The notes under the pieces were generated by a model. The model was not told where the DNA came from, made no database searches, and was given only the letters and a program-made list of their open reading frames with translations. Made by a program: the position numbers and the translations under genes. A stretch of DNA of 64,000 nt from Diplonema papillatum (taxonomy: Eukaryota; Euglenozoa; Diplonemea; Diplonemida; Diplonemidae): assembly GCA_030068145.1 (NCBI GenBank), contig JAPJBO010000753.1, positions 47,975-111,974 on the forward strand, given 5' to 3'. Below are positions 23,092-33,591 of the stretch, piece by piece (position 1 is the first letter of the stretch; each line of letters starts with the position of its first letter).

Positions 23092-25002
23092 ATGCCGAAG
23101 CACACCAAGGCGACGCCCCCGGGCATGCACAACGATGACAAGCAGCTCGTCGAGCTGTACATCCCGAGGAAGTGCTCCGCCACCAACCAGCTGATCCACG
23201 TATGTCGCCGCTCCGCCCGTAAAAAGGCGCTTTTTACTGTGTCTCCATTGCGTCGGGGGAAAGCTTGAGGAGACTGCCAGTTGCGATAGATCAACGGAGG
23301 CAAATGTGCTGTAGCCCGCACGAAACACAGGTAAAGCTGAGTTTAGTGGCGGGCGTAAGCGCTCAACAAAAAGACCCACTTTGTAGTTGTATTGTTTTCT
23401 CCTCCTTCGAAATGAGCACAAGGCAGCCCCTCGAGTATTTCTCCCGAGAAGACTTGATGCCAGCATCGATTCTTTTCCGTTTCACCTTGTTGTCGCAGAA
23501 GACTCGATGCCAGCATCGATTCTTTTCCGTTTCACCTTGTTGTCGCAGAAGACTTGATGCCAGCATGGATTCGTTTCCGTTTCACCTTGTTGTCGCAGAA
23601 GACTTGATGCCAGCATCGATTCTTTTCCGTTTCACCTTGTTGTCGCAGAAGACTTGATGCCAGCATCGATGCTTTTCGGTTTCACCTTGTTGTCGCAGAA
23701 GACTCGATGCTAGCAGGAGAGGCAGTCTGCCTTTCAGATCTTGGTTCGAACCCGGGCATCGAGCCCTGAATCGGTGCTGGGGATGACGCCAGAAGTGGTG
23801 AAATCCAAGGTTGCCACGTGTGTGGGACGTCTGTGCAGCGTGGATGGTGCCTCTCGCGCTGCTCCCCGCGAGGTTCCTGGTTCATGCCCTGCGCCGGTTG
23901 CTGCATATCAAGTTAAAACTACTTTAGTATACGGTAGGAACTGGAGCTTACCCAAGCCAAGACCGGGGTGCAATGACCGACGACTCAAGCTGAGCCCGAG
24001 TGAGAATGAAGCCAGACGCTACCGCTGCCGATTCGCCGCCTGGGTTATGGGGTTGCGGCATCCGGCGTGAGCGAATGATAGAGATACAAAATGTTTTCTC
24101 GTCAGCGCCGATACCGGGCGCGAAAGCGCTATTATGCGCGTACCTCTTTCCGCTGGGGTGGTCTGGTCCTTTGACAGAGTGTCTCATCCCACCTTTAAAG
24201 CAGCGCTGTGCCACGCATGCTATCGACAGTATTGACAAGGGGGTTCATCGGAGAACCGGACAAGGTTCTCTTTCCGCTGGGGTGGTCTGGTCCTTTGACA
24301 GAGTGTCTCATCCCACCTTTAAAGCAGCGCTGTGCCACGCATGCTATCGACAGTCGTTGGGTGGTATTGACAAGGGGGTTCATAGGAGAACCGGACAAGG
24401 TTCTCTTTCCGCTTGGTGGTTTCTTCTACGTTGAGGTGTGAGAGTGCCTGCCTTGGTCCCCCACGAGTAGGCAGCCGACATGTATCCCGCCTAAACGGCA
24501 CACATGCCGGACCCCAGTGTTCTCAAAGCGGGTCACATGCCCACCTGCCCCACACGAGACACTGCCCAAGTCTCGTGCAAGACTACTGCAGCCCTCTTAT
24601 CGCTGGGTAGACAGTCCACGGTCCAGAGTATCTATGACTTTCCTTCGGTATGATCCTAACGTATACCCGACATTGCACGCGCCACTCACTCCATACTAGA
24701 CCACCTGCTTCTTCCAATAACAACACACTCCTGCTCTTTTTCTATACCAACCCACCCAATGAGGACACCACTGCTTTTTGTTTACTTCAATGCCACATCC
24801 CGCACCTTCGTATATCAACCCTTCCAATCAGGCCACCGACCACGCTGCCGCTCAGATCAGCGTCGGCGACATCGACGCTAGCGGCAACTACACCAGCACG
24901 TTCAAGACGTACTGCTTCTCCGGGTTCCTCAGGGAGAAGGGTGGATCCGACCAGGCGCTCAACAGACTGTGCCTCAGGGACCGAATCCTCCGTGAGTGCT
25001 GA
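23092..25002 (+). CDS. RPS21: 40S ribosomal protein S21 (eS21), copy 1
   Basis: Two exons, 23092-23199 and 24832-25002, separated by a 1632-bp phase-0 intron (CAC|GTATGT ... CAATCAG|GCC), encode 92 residues. After an 11-residue basic N-terminal extension, residues 12-36 carry the family core (LVELYIPRKCSATNQLI) and exon 2 gives ATDHAAAQISVGDID, TFKTYCFSGFLREKGGSDQALNRL. Yeast and human S21 have 87 and 83 residues. The protein is a structural component of the small ribosomal subunit. The stop at 25000 follows REC; GTGAGT overlapping that spot could be a donor, but copy 3 has a different stop triplet at the same place, favouring termination. AATAAA lies at 25011-25016. The intron holds a retroposon, a 50-bp array and a reverse-transcriptase-like relic. 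Confidence 0.9.
23262..23445 (-). mobile_element. Short retroposon-like element, family A (copy 4), inside the RPS21-1 intron
   Basis: Truncated at its 3' (A-tail) end, starting within CTTGAGGAGACTGCC; the 5' end CCCTCGAGTATTT is intact at about 23440. It sits 60 bp after the 5' splice site. Confidence 0.7.
23448..23710. repeat. 50-bp tandem repeat in the RPS21-1 intron
   Basis: Five complete units of GAAGACTYGATGCCAGCATC plus a 30-bp tail, differing by single bases. The GAAGACTTGATGC.AGCATC core is the same as in dispersed repeat E, so the array probably expanded from an E fragment. Confidence 0.9.
23897..24003 (+). repeat. Dispersed repeat F, copy 2
   Basis: Matches 9611-9715; lies in the intron of RPS21 copy 1. 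Confidence 0.75.
24140..24430 (+). pseudogene. Tandemly duplicated reverse-transcriptase-like relic
   Basis: Units of 124 and 133 bp start at 24144, 24268 and (partial) 24401 with CTCTTTCCGCT. In one frame each reads SFDRVSHPTFKAAL, like the region-3 motif of non-LTR reverse transcriptases, followed by RRTGQGSLSA, like their GVRQGSPLSA motif. Frame shifts and lack of the catalytic YxDD motif show it is a fragment. Confidence 0.4.
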
Positions 25003-26009
25003 GCGACGTGAATAAAGAAGACGCGGCGCCAGACGGGCCCGCTTCTTCCGTCCTGTTCTCATCATCACTCTCCGCTCCTTTTTGTTTTGATGCTCGGTTT
25101 TTGGACATCAACGCTAGCGTGACACCGAGCGTACGAAATCAGCAGGCTCGCTCGTACGCGTAAGGCCAGCACGGGAATCTTGTCATCACATATGCGAAAC
25201 CCCAAATCCGCTTGCCCCACAAAAAAGCGTGTCTAATGATCACTTGTCATTCAGTTACCATGTGCCAAGTGATTCACTGCCTCAAAGGGTTCTATCACAT
25301 GAGGAGTGATCCACATGTCCAAGTACTTGAAACCTGCAATCGAAGCCTGCCACCTGCCAAATGATTTACTTTTGCTTACTGTCATTTGTGCAGTTGGACT
25401 CGTATTCTGGACCCGTGTCAAGTGGTCAAGAGAGAATTGCCGCCCATTCTAACCCGAAACCTTTGTCACGCGCCATGTGACCGTCACTTGGCAGGCGGTA
25501 TCAAGTGTACCTTGCTGATGAATACGGTTGGCCTCCAGCTTCGTTCACATCAAACCACGGGCACGCAGCGTCGCTCGAACTTGGACGAGAATCCGACATG
25601 ATATTTGGGCAAAACTGTAGGTTGAGGTGCGGCGACAACCACTGAACCCACCAGTCTGAACTTAGACGAAAATACGACCTGAACATTAGGCAAACCCACA
25701 CGTTGGATTCCTGCAGGTCGAGGTCTTGGCATGTCACGGCACCGAGGCGCAATACTCAGGAACATCGGGCACGGCTGAGGCGCGCAACAACCAGACGAAA
25801 AAGGGTTGTGAAAGGCGATTCTGACGTGCAGTGGCGACCTTATCGTGACTGCTCGAGCCTGATGCGTTGTGCAAAGTCGACCGATCACCATAGCACGTAC
25901 TATCACGGCCAAACAAAAGATCGAAAGATATCGGTCTGTCTCCGCCCACATACGCGGTATTGCCAGAAACACAGAGTACGCAGGTAGAGCAGAGAATCAA
26001 CTAAAGAAA
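25003..26009. other. Spacer between RPS21 copies 1 and 2
   Basis: The first 90 bp (GTGAATAAAGAAG ... CTCCGCTCCTTTTTGTTTT) are duplicated after copy 2 (26780-26865), so the duplicated block included 3' flank. The rest has no exon. Confidence 0.5.
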
Positions 26010-26773
26010 ATGCCGAAGCACACCAAGGCGACGCCCCCGGGCATGCACAACGATGACAAGCAGCTCGTCGAGCTGTACATCCCGAGGAAGTGCTCCGCCA
26101 CCAACCAGCTGATCCACGTATGTCGCCGCCTCGCCCGCAAAAATCTCAGTGCGTTGGGTAAACCTTCAGTCATCTCGCGAAAGGGGCGGGCCGCCGCAAT
26201 TATTCTCCCGAGAAGACTTGATGCCCGCATCGCAAAGGCGGACGGTCCCGCCTCAGCATTACATAGATTTCCCCGAAGGGGGTTCTTTACCATTTTACTT
26301 GGTCTTCGAAGAAGACTCGGTGCTGGGCAGTGCTCTGCATACACATCATGCTTTCAAGACTTTCCCTCCAGGCGGGTCACGAAAGCTTTGGCAACACCTT
26401 CGCAGACCATACCGTGTGCTAGGCTTTGGCTTGTCTTCAAGATACTTGCACACTATGCATTTTGATTACTTTCATTACTTTCCATGCCAAGTTCCGCACA
26501 CTTCGTATATCGACCTTTACAACCAGACCACCGACCACTGCTTTTTGTTTACTTTCCATGTCAACATCCCGCACACCTTCGTATACCAACCCTTCCAATC
26601 AGGCCACCGACCACGCTGCCGCTCAGATCAGCGTCGGCGACATCGACGCCAGCGGCAACTACACCAGCACGTTCAAGACGTACTGCTTCTCCGGGTTCCT
26701 CAGGGAGAAGGGTGGATCCGACCAGGCGCTCAACAGACTGTGCCTCAGGGACCGAATCCTCCGTGAGTGCTGA
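26010..26773 (+). CDS. RPS21: 40S ribosomal protein S21 (eS21), copy 2
   Basis: Exons 26010-26117 and 26603-26773 flank a 485-bp intron, the shortest of the three. The encoded 92-residue protein is identical to copy 1; the only exon difference from copy 1 is synonymous (an Ala codon near 26648). The leader before the ATG (AGAATCAACTAAAGAAA) and the 3' flank with AATAAA at 26782-26787 are also shared, making copies 1 and 2 the closest pair. In the intron, ACCAG|ACCACCGACCACTGC about 66 bp before the true acceptor mimics the exon-2 boundary. Confidence 0.9.
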
Positions 26774-27914
26774 GCGACGTGAATAAAGAAGATGCGGCGC
26801 TAGGCGGGCCCGCTTCTTCCGCCCTGTTCTCACCATCACTCTCCGCTCCTTTTTGTTTTTTGATCCGTACGTGTGGGCGCACGAGTAGTTCACGGTGTGC
26901 AGTCGTGGCAGATGGCCGCCTTTGCTTTATGCCAGGCAGAAGCGTCGAAGAGGACCTCTTGTGTAGCTGGGCAGAGCATCGCTTGCCGCCGGCAAGAGAG
27001 AAAAAGGGAGAGTAGAGACAGAGTTTACGGAGAAAGAACAAAATCCACAAAACGGCCCCGCCCCGTTTCTTCGCACCACACATCGTCATCAAGAAAGTGC
27101 AGGAGGGACCCGCCGCGGGTCTCGGGCCAGTTCTTTTTGTGATTCTTTTTCCTCTTGCGCGGTCCTTTCCCTTCCCATTCGTTGCGAGCACTGCAAACGC
27201 GAGCGCTTTCGGCGTCACCGGTGAGGTCCAGCCTCAGAAACTGGAGTTAAAGAGGGTGCCTAAAACACACCCGAAAAGCGGGTGATCCCACTGTGTAGCA
27301 CAAGCGTCAAAGGGCCTTTGAACGAACGTTCCGAGGGTTTGAGCCTTGTGGCCGGTTCCTGCGGTTATCTCCTGGTCCGGCACCACTCGAAAGAGTGGTG
27401 CCCCGGATGTGGTTTTGGAAAACAAACGATGAATCTCCCACGAGTCTCTCGATGTTGGTCAATTTCGAATGGAATGGCATGAATGGTTGAGTCACGAGAC
27501 CATTAGACGCCGACCCGACACACACCAGCCAGCCGCACCGTCTTGACGCGTCGCGGGCCTTCTTCTTCTTGGCAATTGCACGGCACACGGCGGCGGCTAG
27601 CGTCTTGATGGGAAACTTCAGCTTCCACTGAAAGAAGGGCAGAGGTATAATCGGGGGTTGCTTGGGCTGGGACTTTCAAACCCAGACAAGAGATTTGCTG
27701 GGCAAGTTGTGAGTGGAGCCCACTCGCTTGGCTGCACTCCAACTCGTCTCTCTCTCTCTCTCTCTCTCTCTTCCTCTTCGGTTTGGTTTGGCGTGCTCAT
27801 CCAGCCAGGCGCTTTGCTCCAGAGACGGACGCGTTCGTTCTTCCTTCCTCCGCCAGCAGGTCTCTGGGCTGTTGCGGCTGCAACGATTTTCCCCGTCCGG
27901 CATTGCAGAGATCA
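26774..27914. other. Spacer between RPS21 copies 2 and 3
   Basis: Carries the duplicated 3' flank (to 26865), an inverted copy (27525-27630) of the decayed coding relic seen at 4130-4225, and a CT run at 27746-27772. No gene. Confidence 0.5.
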
Positions 27915-29000
27915 CTGATTCAGATGATGAGAAACCATACGAGGCATTTGTCCGATTCATGAACATGCTGATAAAACCGTTTTCTACCTTAACTATCACC
28001 TGACATACGTTGAGGTACAGTTTTCATCAGCCTTGAAAATACATGATGATAAACCATACGAGGCATTTGTCCGATTCATGAACATGCTGATAAAACCGTT
28101 TTCTACCTTAACTATCACCTGACATACGTTGAGGTACAGTTTTTCATCAGCCTTGAAAATACATGATGATGAACCATACGAGGCATTTGTCCGATTCATG
28201 AACATGCTGATAAAACCGTTTTCTACCTTAAGTATCACCTGACTTGCACCTGAATTAACGGGGAGCATGACAAGACTCCGGACAACGACCATGGAGATAG
28301 AATTGTGCATGATGATAAACCATACGAGGCATTTGTCCGATCCTTTGGAATTGTTGATAAAACCGTTTTCTACCTTAACTATACCTGATTTAACTATCAC
28401 CTAACATGCGTTGAGGTAACGCAGAACCTGAATCTCTCATCAGCCTTGAAAATATAGGATGATGAACCATACGAGGCATTTGTCCGATCCTTTGGAATTG
28501 TTGATAAAACCGTTTTCTACCTAAACTATCACCTGACATACGTTGAGGTACAGTTTTCATCAGCCTTGAAAATACATGATGATGAACCATACGAGGCATT
28601 TGTCCGATTCATGAGCATGCTGATAAAACCGTTTTCTACCTTAACTATCACCTGACATACGTTGAGGTACAGTTTTCATCAGCCTTGCAAATACATGATG
28701 ATAAACCATACGAGGCATTTGTCCGATTCATGAACATGCTGATAAAACCGTTTTCTACCTTAACTATCACCTGACTTGCACCTGAATTAACGGGGAGCAT
28801 GACAAGACTCCGGACAACGACCATGGAGATAGAATTGTGCATGATGATAAACCATACGAGGCATTTGTCCGATCCTTTGGAATCGTTGATAAAACCGTTT
28901 TCTACCTTAACTATACCTGATTTAACTATCACCTAACATAACGCAGAACCTGAATCTCTCATCAGCCTTGAAAATATAGGATGATGAACCATACGAGGCA
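27915..29000. repeat. About 120-bp tandem array with higher-order blocks
   Basis: Repeated segments contain AACCATACGAGGCATTTGTC and AAAACCGTTTTCTACC; at least eight occurrences (27940 to 28990). A longer variant with ACGGGGAGCATGACAAGACT appears at about 28258 and 28790, so a block of about 530 bp has been duplicated. The array ends about 150 bp before the third RPS21 gene. Confidence 0.9.
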
Positions 29001-29149
29001 TGTGTGCGTGCTGGGTTCCTCCAACACGCTCAGGGCGGAAAAGGCAAGTGCTAAGATGGCTTTGAAGCTCCTGTTGCGTTCGAACCCACCATTTCAAGAA
29101 AACCCACCGCACCCTCGCAGGCAAAAAGATCCAAAAAGAGCTCGTCAAA

Positions 29150-30700
29150 ATGCCGAAGCACACCAAGGCCACCCCACCCGGAATGCACAACGACGACAAG
29201 CAGCTTGTCGAGCTGTACATCCCGAGGAAGTGCTCCGCCACCAACCAGCTGATCCACGTATGCAATAGTTCCTTTGGGGTTTCGCTCCGTTCGCGTGCCA
29301 GGTCGAGGACGGCTCCTGTATTTCACGAAGGTCTTCTTCGATGTCCTGTCCTGGCTAAGGCAGGACCTTCTACAGCCAGTGTTCTCCTCCAGAAGACGCC
29401 TAGCCTACTGATGATAGGTCTCACCCTTCAGAATAGGAGAAATATTTCCCACTACAGACACCCAAAACCTCTGCCAACCCAAGATTACAGACACCAAACT
29501 CCTGCCCAACCCAATCCGAGGTAGTGTAAATTAACCCAACCTCCCACCCGATTTTCGATTTTTTTTTTTGGGTGAGTTACCTCACCCAACCGCTGCAGTG
29601 CATAGCCCCCTGTAAGCACCTGCTTTGTAGGAAATGCTTGAGGAGACTGCCAGTTGCGATAGATCAAAGGAGGTAAATGTGCTGTAGCCCAGACGAAACA
29701 CAGGTAAATCTGGGTTTAGTGGCGGGCGTAAGCGTTCAACAAAAAAGACCCACTTTGTAGTTGTATTGTTTTCTCCCCCTCTAGCCGCCTTCGAAATGAG
29801 CACAAGGCAGTCCCTCGAGTATTTTTCTTCCTTATCATTCTGTCGACACGTGAATCAGGGTTAAGTCGGGATTTTCTTCGAGGTTCCACCACGGTCTATC
29901 AGGTCCATCCCTATTCCCCAGAGCTGCATCGAATTGCTTGGAGCTTCTTCGGTCCATCGCGGCGTGCAGATTATCGCCACAGATTCTTTGCATGCAAAAT
30001 GCGTTCCACTTCATGTACGAGCCCCACGAAGTGCGCACGGATCTTCTCGCAGTGGTCACCAAACTTCGCCTCTGGGTACGTATCCAGCAACCATTTGCAA
30101 AAACCACTTTTCGGGACACTCTTTCCAAAGACTGATGGCGTTCACCCCCAGAAGTGTATCTTGCTTCCACTTCCAGGGCCAGCAGCTTCCTCGACACTTT
30201 AGCATCGTCTTGTTCCACACCGTTCTGAACTGGACACATTGCACACGCTTCGGTACCGAAGTCCACTCAGACCACCTGCTTCTTTGCAATGACAACGTCC
30301 TGCCCTTTTTCTAAGTCGACTTTTCTGAGGCCACCGACCACTGCTTTTTGTGTACTTTCCAAGTCAACATCCTGCACTTTCCTATAGCATCCCTCCAATT
30401 CAAGCCACCGACCACTGCAAATTGTTTAAGTTTAAGTCGACAACTACCACAAGTAAAATAATACAACAAAACTACGCATTACTTTCCATGTCACATCCCG
30501 CACCTTCGTATGTCAACCCTTCCAATCAGGCCACCGACCACGCTGCCGCTCAGATCAGCGTTGGCGACATCGACGCCAGCGGCAACTACACCAGCACGTT
30601 CAAGACGTACTGCTTCTCCGGATTCCTCAGGGAGAAGGGTGGATCCGACCAGGCGCTCAACAGACTGTGCCTCAGGGACCGAATCCTCCGTGAGTGCTAA
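29150..30700 (+). CDS. RPS21: 40S ribosomal protein S21 (eS21), copy 3
   Basis: Exons 29150-29257 and 30530-30700 with a 1272-bp phase-0 intron encode the same 92-residue protein as copies 1 and 2. Exon 1 differs from copies 1 and 2 at seven codons, all synonymous; exon 2 differs at a Val and a Gly codon, also synonymous. The stop is TAA instead of TGA. Leader and 3' flank are unrelated to those of the other copies, so this is the older duplicate or a separately inserted one. The intron contains a family A element and two decoy acceptor-like repeats before exon 2. Confidence 0.9.
29610..29826 (-). mobile_element. Short retroposon-like element, family A (copy 5), inside the RPS21-3 intron
   Basis: Near full length: GTAAGCACCTGCTTTGTAGG at one edge and TCCCTCGAGTATTTTT at the other. 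The A tail is missing. Confidence 0.75.
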
Positions 30701-31200
30701 GCAGCTTGAGGATAGGAGCGCGGAGTCTCTGTTCTTCCTGTTCAGATCATCTTCTATTTTGTTCTTCAAAAAGGCCTGCTCGGGAGACCGCTGGCGCGTG
30801 GTGAGGACGGAGGGGGTGTGCGCCTCGTCTCGTGCTCCGTGGATCACATGAGTTTCGTTTAATTGCCATTTCTCCTTTCCCGCTTCTCATTCCCGTCACA
30901 CAACCGAGCGGCGCAACAGTGCCAACACCTTCTCAGACGAGAACCTCCTAAGGAATCCGACCTCTAGGGGTCTCAGGGGAAGACTGACCCTTAGAGTTGA
31001 CATGGCCCTCAGGGGCCCAGAAGGGGAAGAGCTTGTGGGAAACGGAGGTTTGCGAGCCTTCCCCTTTCGTTGCTGCCAACGCGATCCCGTCCACATGCAC
31101 CAAACGGTGCCGAGTTCTCTGCCGCAGCCCTGCTCGAGGATCGTAGAGCTGGTCTGCTGTGGGCCTGCCAGAATCGCAGACGTTGCAATGCTGGGTGGGT
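30701..31200. other. Spacer after RPS21 copy 3
   Basis: No exon recognised. The last 120 bp (GGCCTGCCAGAATCGC..., 31160-31200) are a diverged half-unit of the array that follows. Confidence 0.45.
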
Positions 31201-33470
31201 ATCCGTAGGACCTCAAGGTGTACCAGGCATGGACCGCTGTTGTTTACTGGGCGTGATCCTGTTCAAGTGCACCAAGAAAAGAGCCGCAGTTTGTTGGAGG
31301 CCCGCCATACTAGTAGGAGATGCACTCGTGGATAGGAATACTGTTGTGAACGGGAGCCCCAAGGTGTACCAGGCATGGACCGCTGATGTTTACTTGGCGT
31401 GATCCTGTTCAAGCGCATCAAGAAAAAAGCCGAAGTCTGCTGTAGGCCCGCCGTAATAGTGGATGTTGCACTCGTGGATAGGAATGCTAGGTGTACCAGG
31501 CATGGACCGCTGTTGTTTACTGGGCGTGATCCTGTTCAAGTGCACCAAGAAAAAAGCCGAAGTCTGCTGCAGGCCCGCCATAGTAGTAGGAGCTGCATTC
31601 GTGAATAGGAGTGCTTGTTGTGAACAAGGACCTCAAGGTGTACCAGGCATGGACCGCTGTTGTTTACTGGGCGTGATCCTGTTCAAGTGCACCAAGAAAA
31701 AAGCCGAAGTCGGCTGTAGGCCCGCCGTAATAGTGGATGTTGCACTCGTGGATAGGAATGCTAGGTGTACCAGGCATGGACCGCTGTTGTTTACTGGGGG
31801 TGATCCTGTTCAAGTGCACCAAGAAAAAAGCCGAAGTCGGCTGTAGGCCCGCCGTAATAGTGGATGTTGCACTCGTGGATAGGAATGCTAGGTGTACCAG
31901 GCATGGACCGCTGTTGTTTACTGGGGGTGATCCTGTTCAAGTGCACCAAGAAAAAAGCCGAAGTCGGCTGTAGGCCCGCCGTAATAGTGGATGTTGCACT
32001 CGTGGATAGGAATGCTAGGTGTACCAGGCATGGACCGCTGTTGTTTACTGGGGGTGATCCTGTTCAAGTGCACCAAGAAAAAAGCCGAAGTCTGCTGCAG
32101 GCCCGCCATAATAGTAGGATCTGCATTCGTGAATAGGAGTGCTTGTTGTGAACAAGGACCTCAAGGTGTACCAGGCATGGACCGCTGTTGTATAATGGGC
32201 GTGATCCTGTTCAAGTGCACCAAGAAAAAGAGCCAAAGTCTGCTGCAGCCAGATTCGTAACGTTGCAATGGAACAGATCGTGGGTGGGAATCCTTAGGAA
32301 CCTCAAGATGTACCAGGCATGGACCGCTGTTGTTTACTGGGCGTGATCCTGTTCAAGTGCACCAAGAAAAAGAGCCAAAGTCTGCTGCAGCCAGATTCGT
32401 AACGTTGCAATGGAACAGATCGTGGGTGGGAATCCTTAGGAACCTCAAGATGTACCAGGCATGGACCGCTGTTGTTTACTGGGCGTGATCCTGTTCAAGT
32501 GCACCAAGAAAAAAAGCCGAAGTCGGCTGTAGGCCCGCCGTAATAGTGGGTGTTGCACTCAATGCTAGGTGTACCAGGCATGGACCGCTGTTGTTTACTG
32601 GGCGTGATCCTGTTCAAGTGCACCAAGAAAAATGCCGAAGTCTGCTGCAGGCCCGCCATAATAGTAGGAGCTGTACTCGTGAATAGGAGTGCTTGTTGTG
32701 AACAGGGACCTCAAGGTGTACCAGGCATGGACCGCTGTTGTTTACTGGGCGTGATCCTGTTCAAGTGCACCAAGAAAAAAGCCGAAGTCGGCTGTAGGCC
32801 CGCCGTAATAGTGGATGTTGCACTCGTGGATAGGAATGCTAGGTGTACCAGGCATGGACCGCTGTTGTTTACTGGGCGTGATCCTGTTCAAGTGCACCAA
32901 GAAGATCTAACGTCTGCCGCAGGCCCGTCATCAACGTAGGAGTTGCACCCGTTGTTGTGAACAGGAAACCCAAGGTGTACCAGGCATGGACCGCTGTTGT
33001 TTACTGGGCGTGATCCTGTTCAAGTGCATCAAGAAAAAAAGCTGAAGTCTGCTGTAGGCCCGCCATAATAGTAGGAGTTGCTCTCGTGAATAGGAGTGTT
33101 TGTTGTGAACAGGGACCTCAAGGTGTACCAGGCATGGACCGCTGTTGTTTACTGGGCGTGATCCTGTTCAAGTGCACCAAGAAGATCTAACGTCTGCCGC
33201 AGGCCCGTCATCAACGTAGGAGTTGCACCCGTTGTTGTGAACAGGAAACCCAAGGTGTACCAGGCATGGACCGCTGTTGTTTACTGGGCGTGATCCTGTT
33301 CAAGTGCATCAAGAAAAAAAGCTGAAGTCTGCTGTAGGCCCGCCATAATAGTAGGAGTTGCTCTCGTGAATAGGAGTGTTTGTTGTGAACAGGGACCTCA
33401 AGGTGCACCAGTCATGGACCGCTGTTGCTTACTGGGCGTGATCCTGTTCAAGTACATCAAGAACTCTTAG
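31200..33470. repeat. 2.3-kb tandem array, 127/148-bp units
   Basis: About 17 occurrences of GGTGTACCAGGCATGGACCG or close variants (31217, 31365, 31490, 31638, 31765, 31892, 32019, 32165 and on to 33403). Two unit lengths alternate: 127 bp (spacer with CTCGTGGATAGGAATGC) and about 148 bp (spacer with GTGAATAGGAGTGC and TTGTGAACA). Three 127-bp units from 31638 to 32019 are virtually identical, and a 286-bp block at 32935-33115 recurs at 33215-33400. Open frames across it are artefacts of units lacking stops. Confidence 0.9.
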
Positions 33471-33591
33471 TTAGCCTATAGCGCAGTTTGACCCCGTTTT
33501 TAAGTAGAACCTTCTCTCCTATTACCTATCCGCGACACACAGGAGGGGAACTGGGGGAGGTGTACAGTCAAAGAACGAGAAAGGTCACAAC

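Noticed and set aside
24991..25002. GTGAGT at the end of RPS21 exon 2 as a 5' splice site
   Set aside because: Copy 3 keeps a stop at the same codon with a different triplet (TAA for TGA), and protein length already matches the family.
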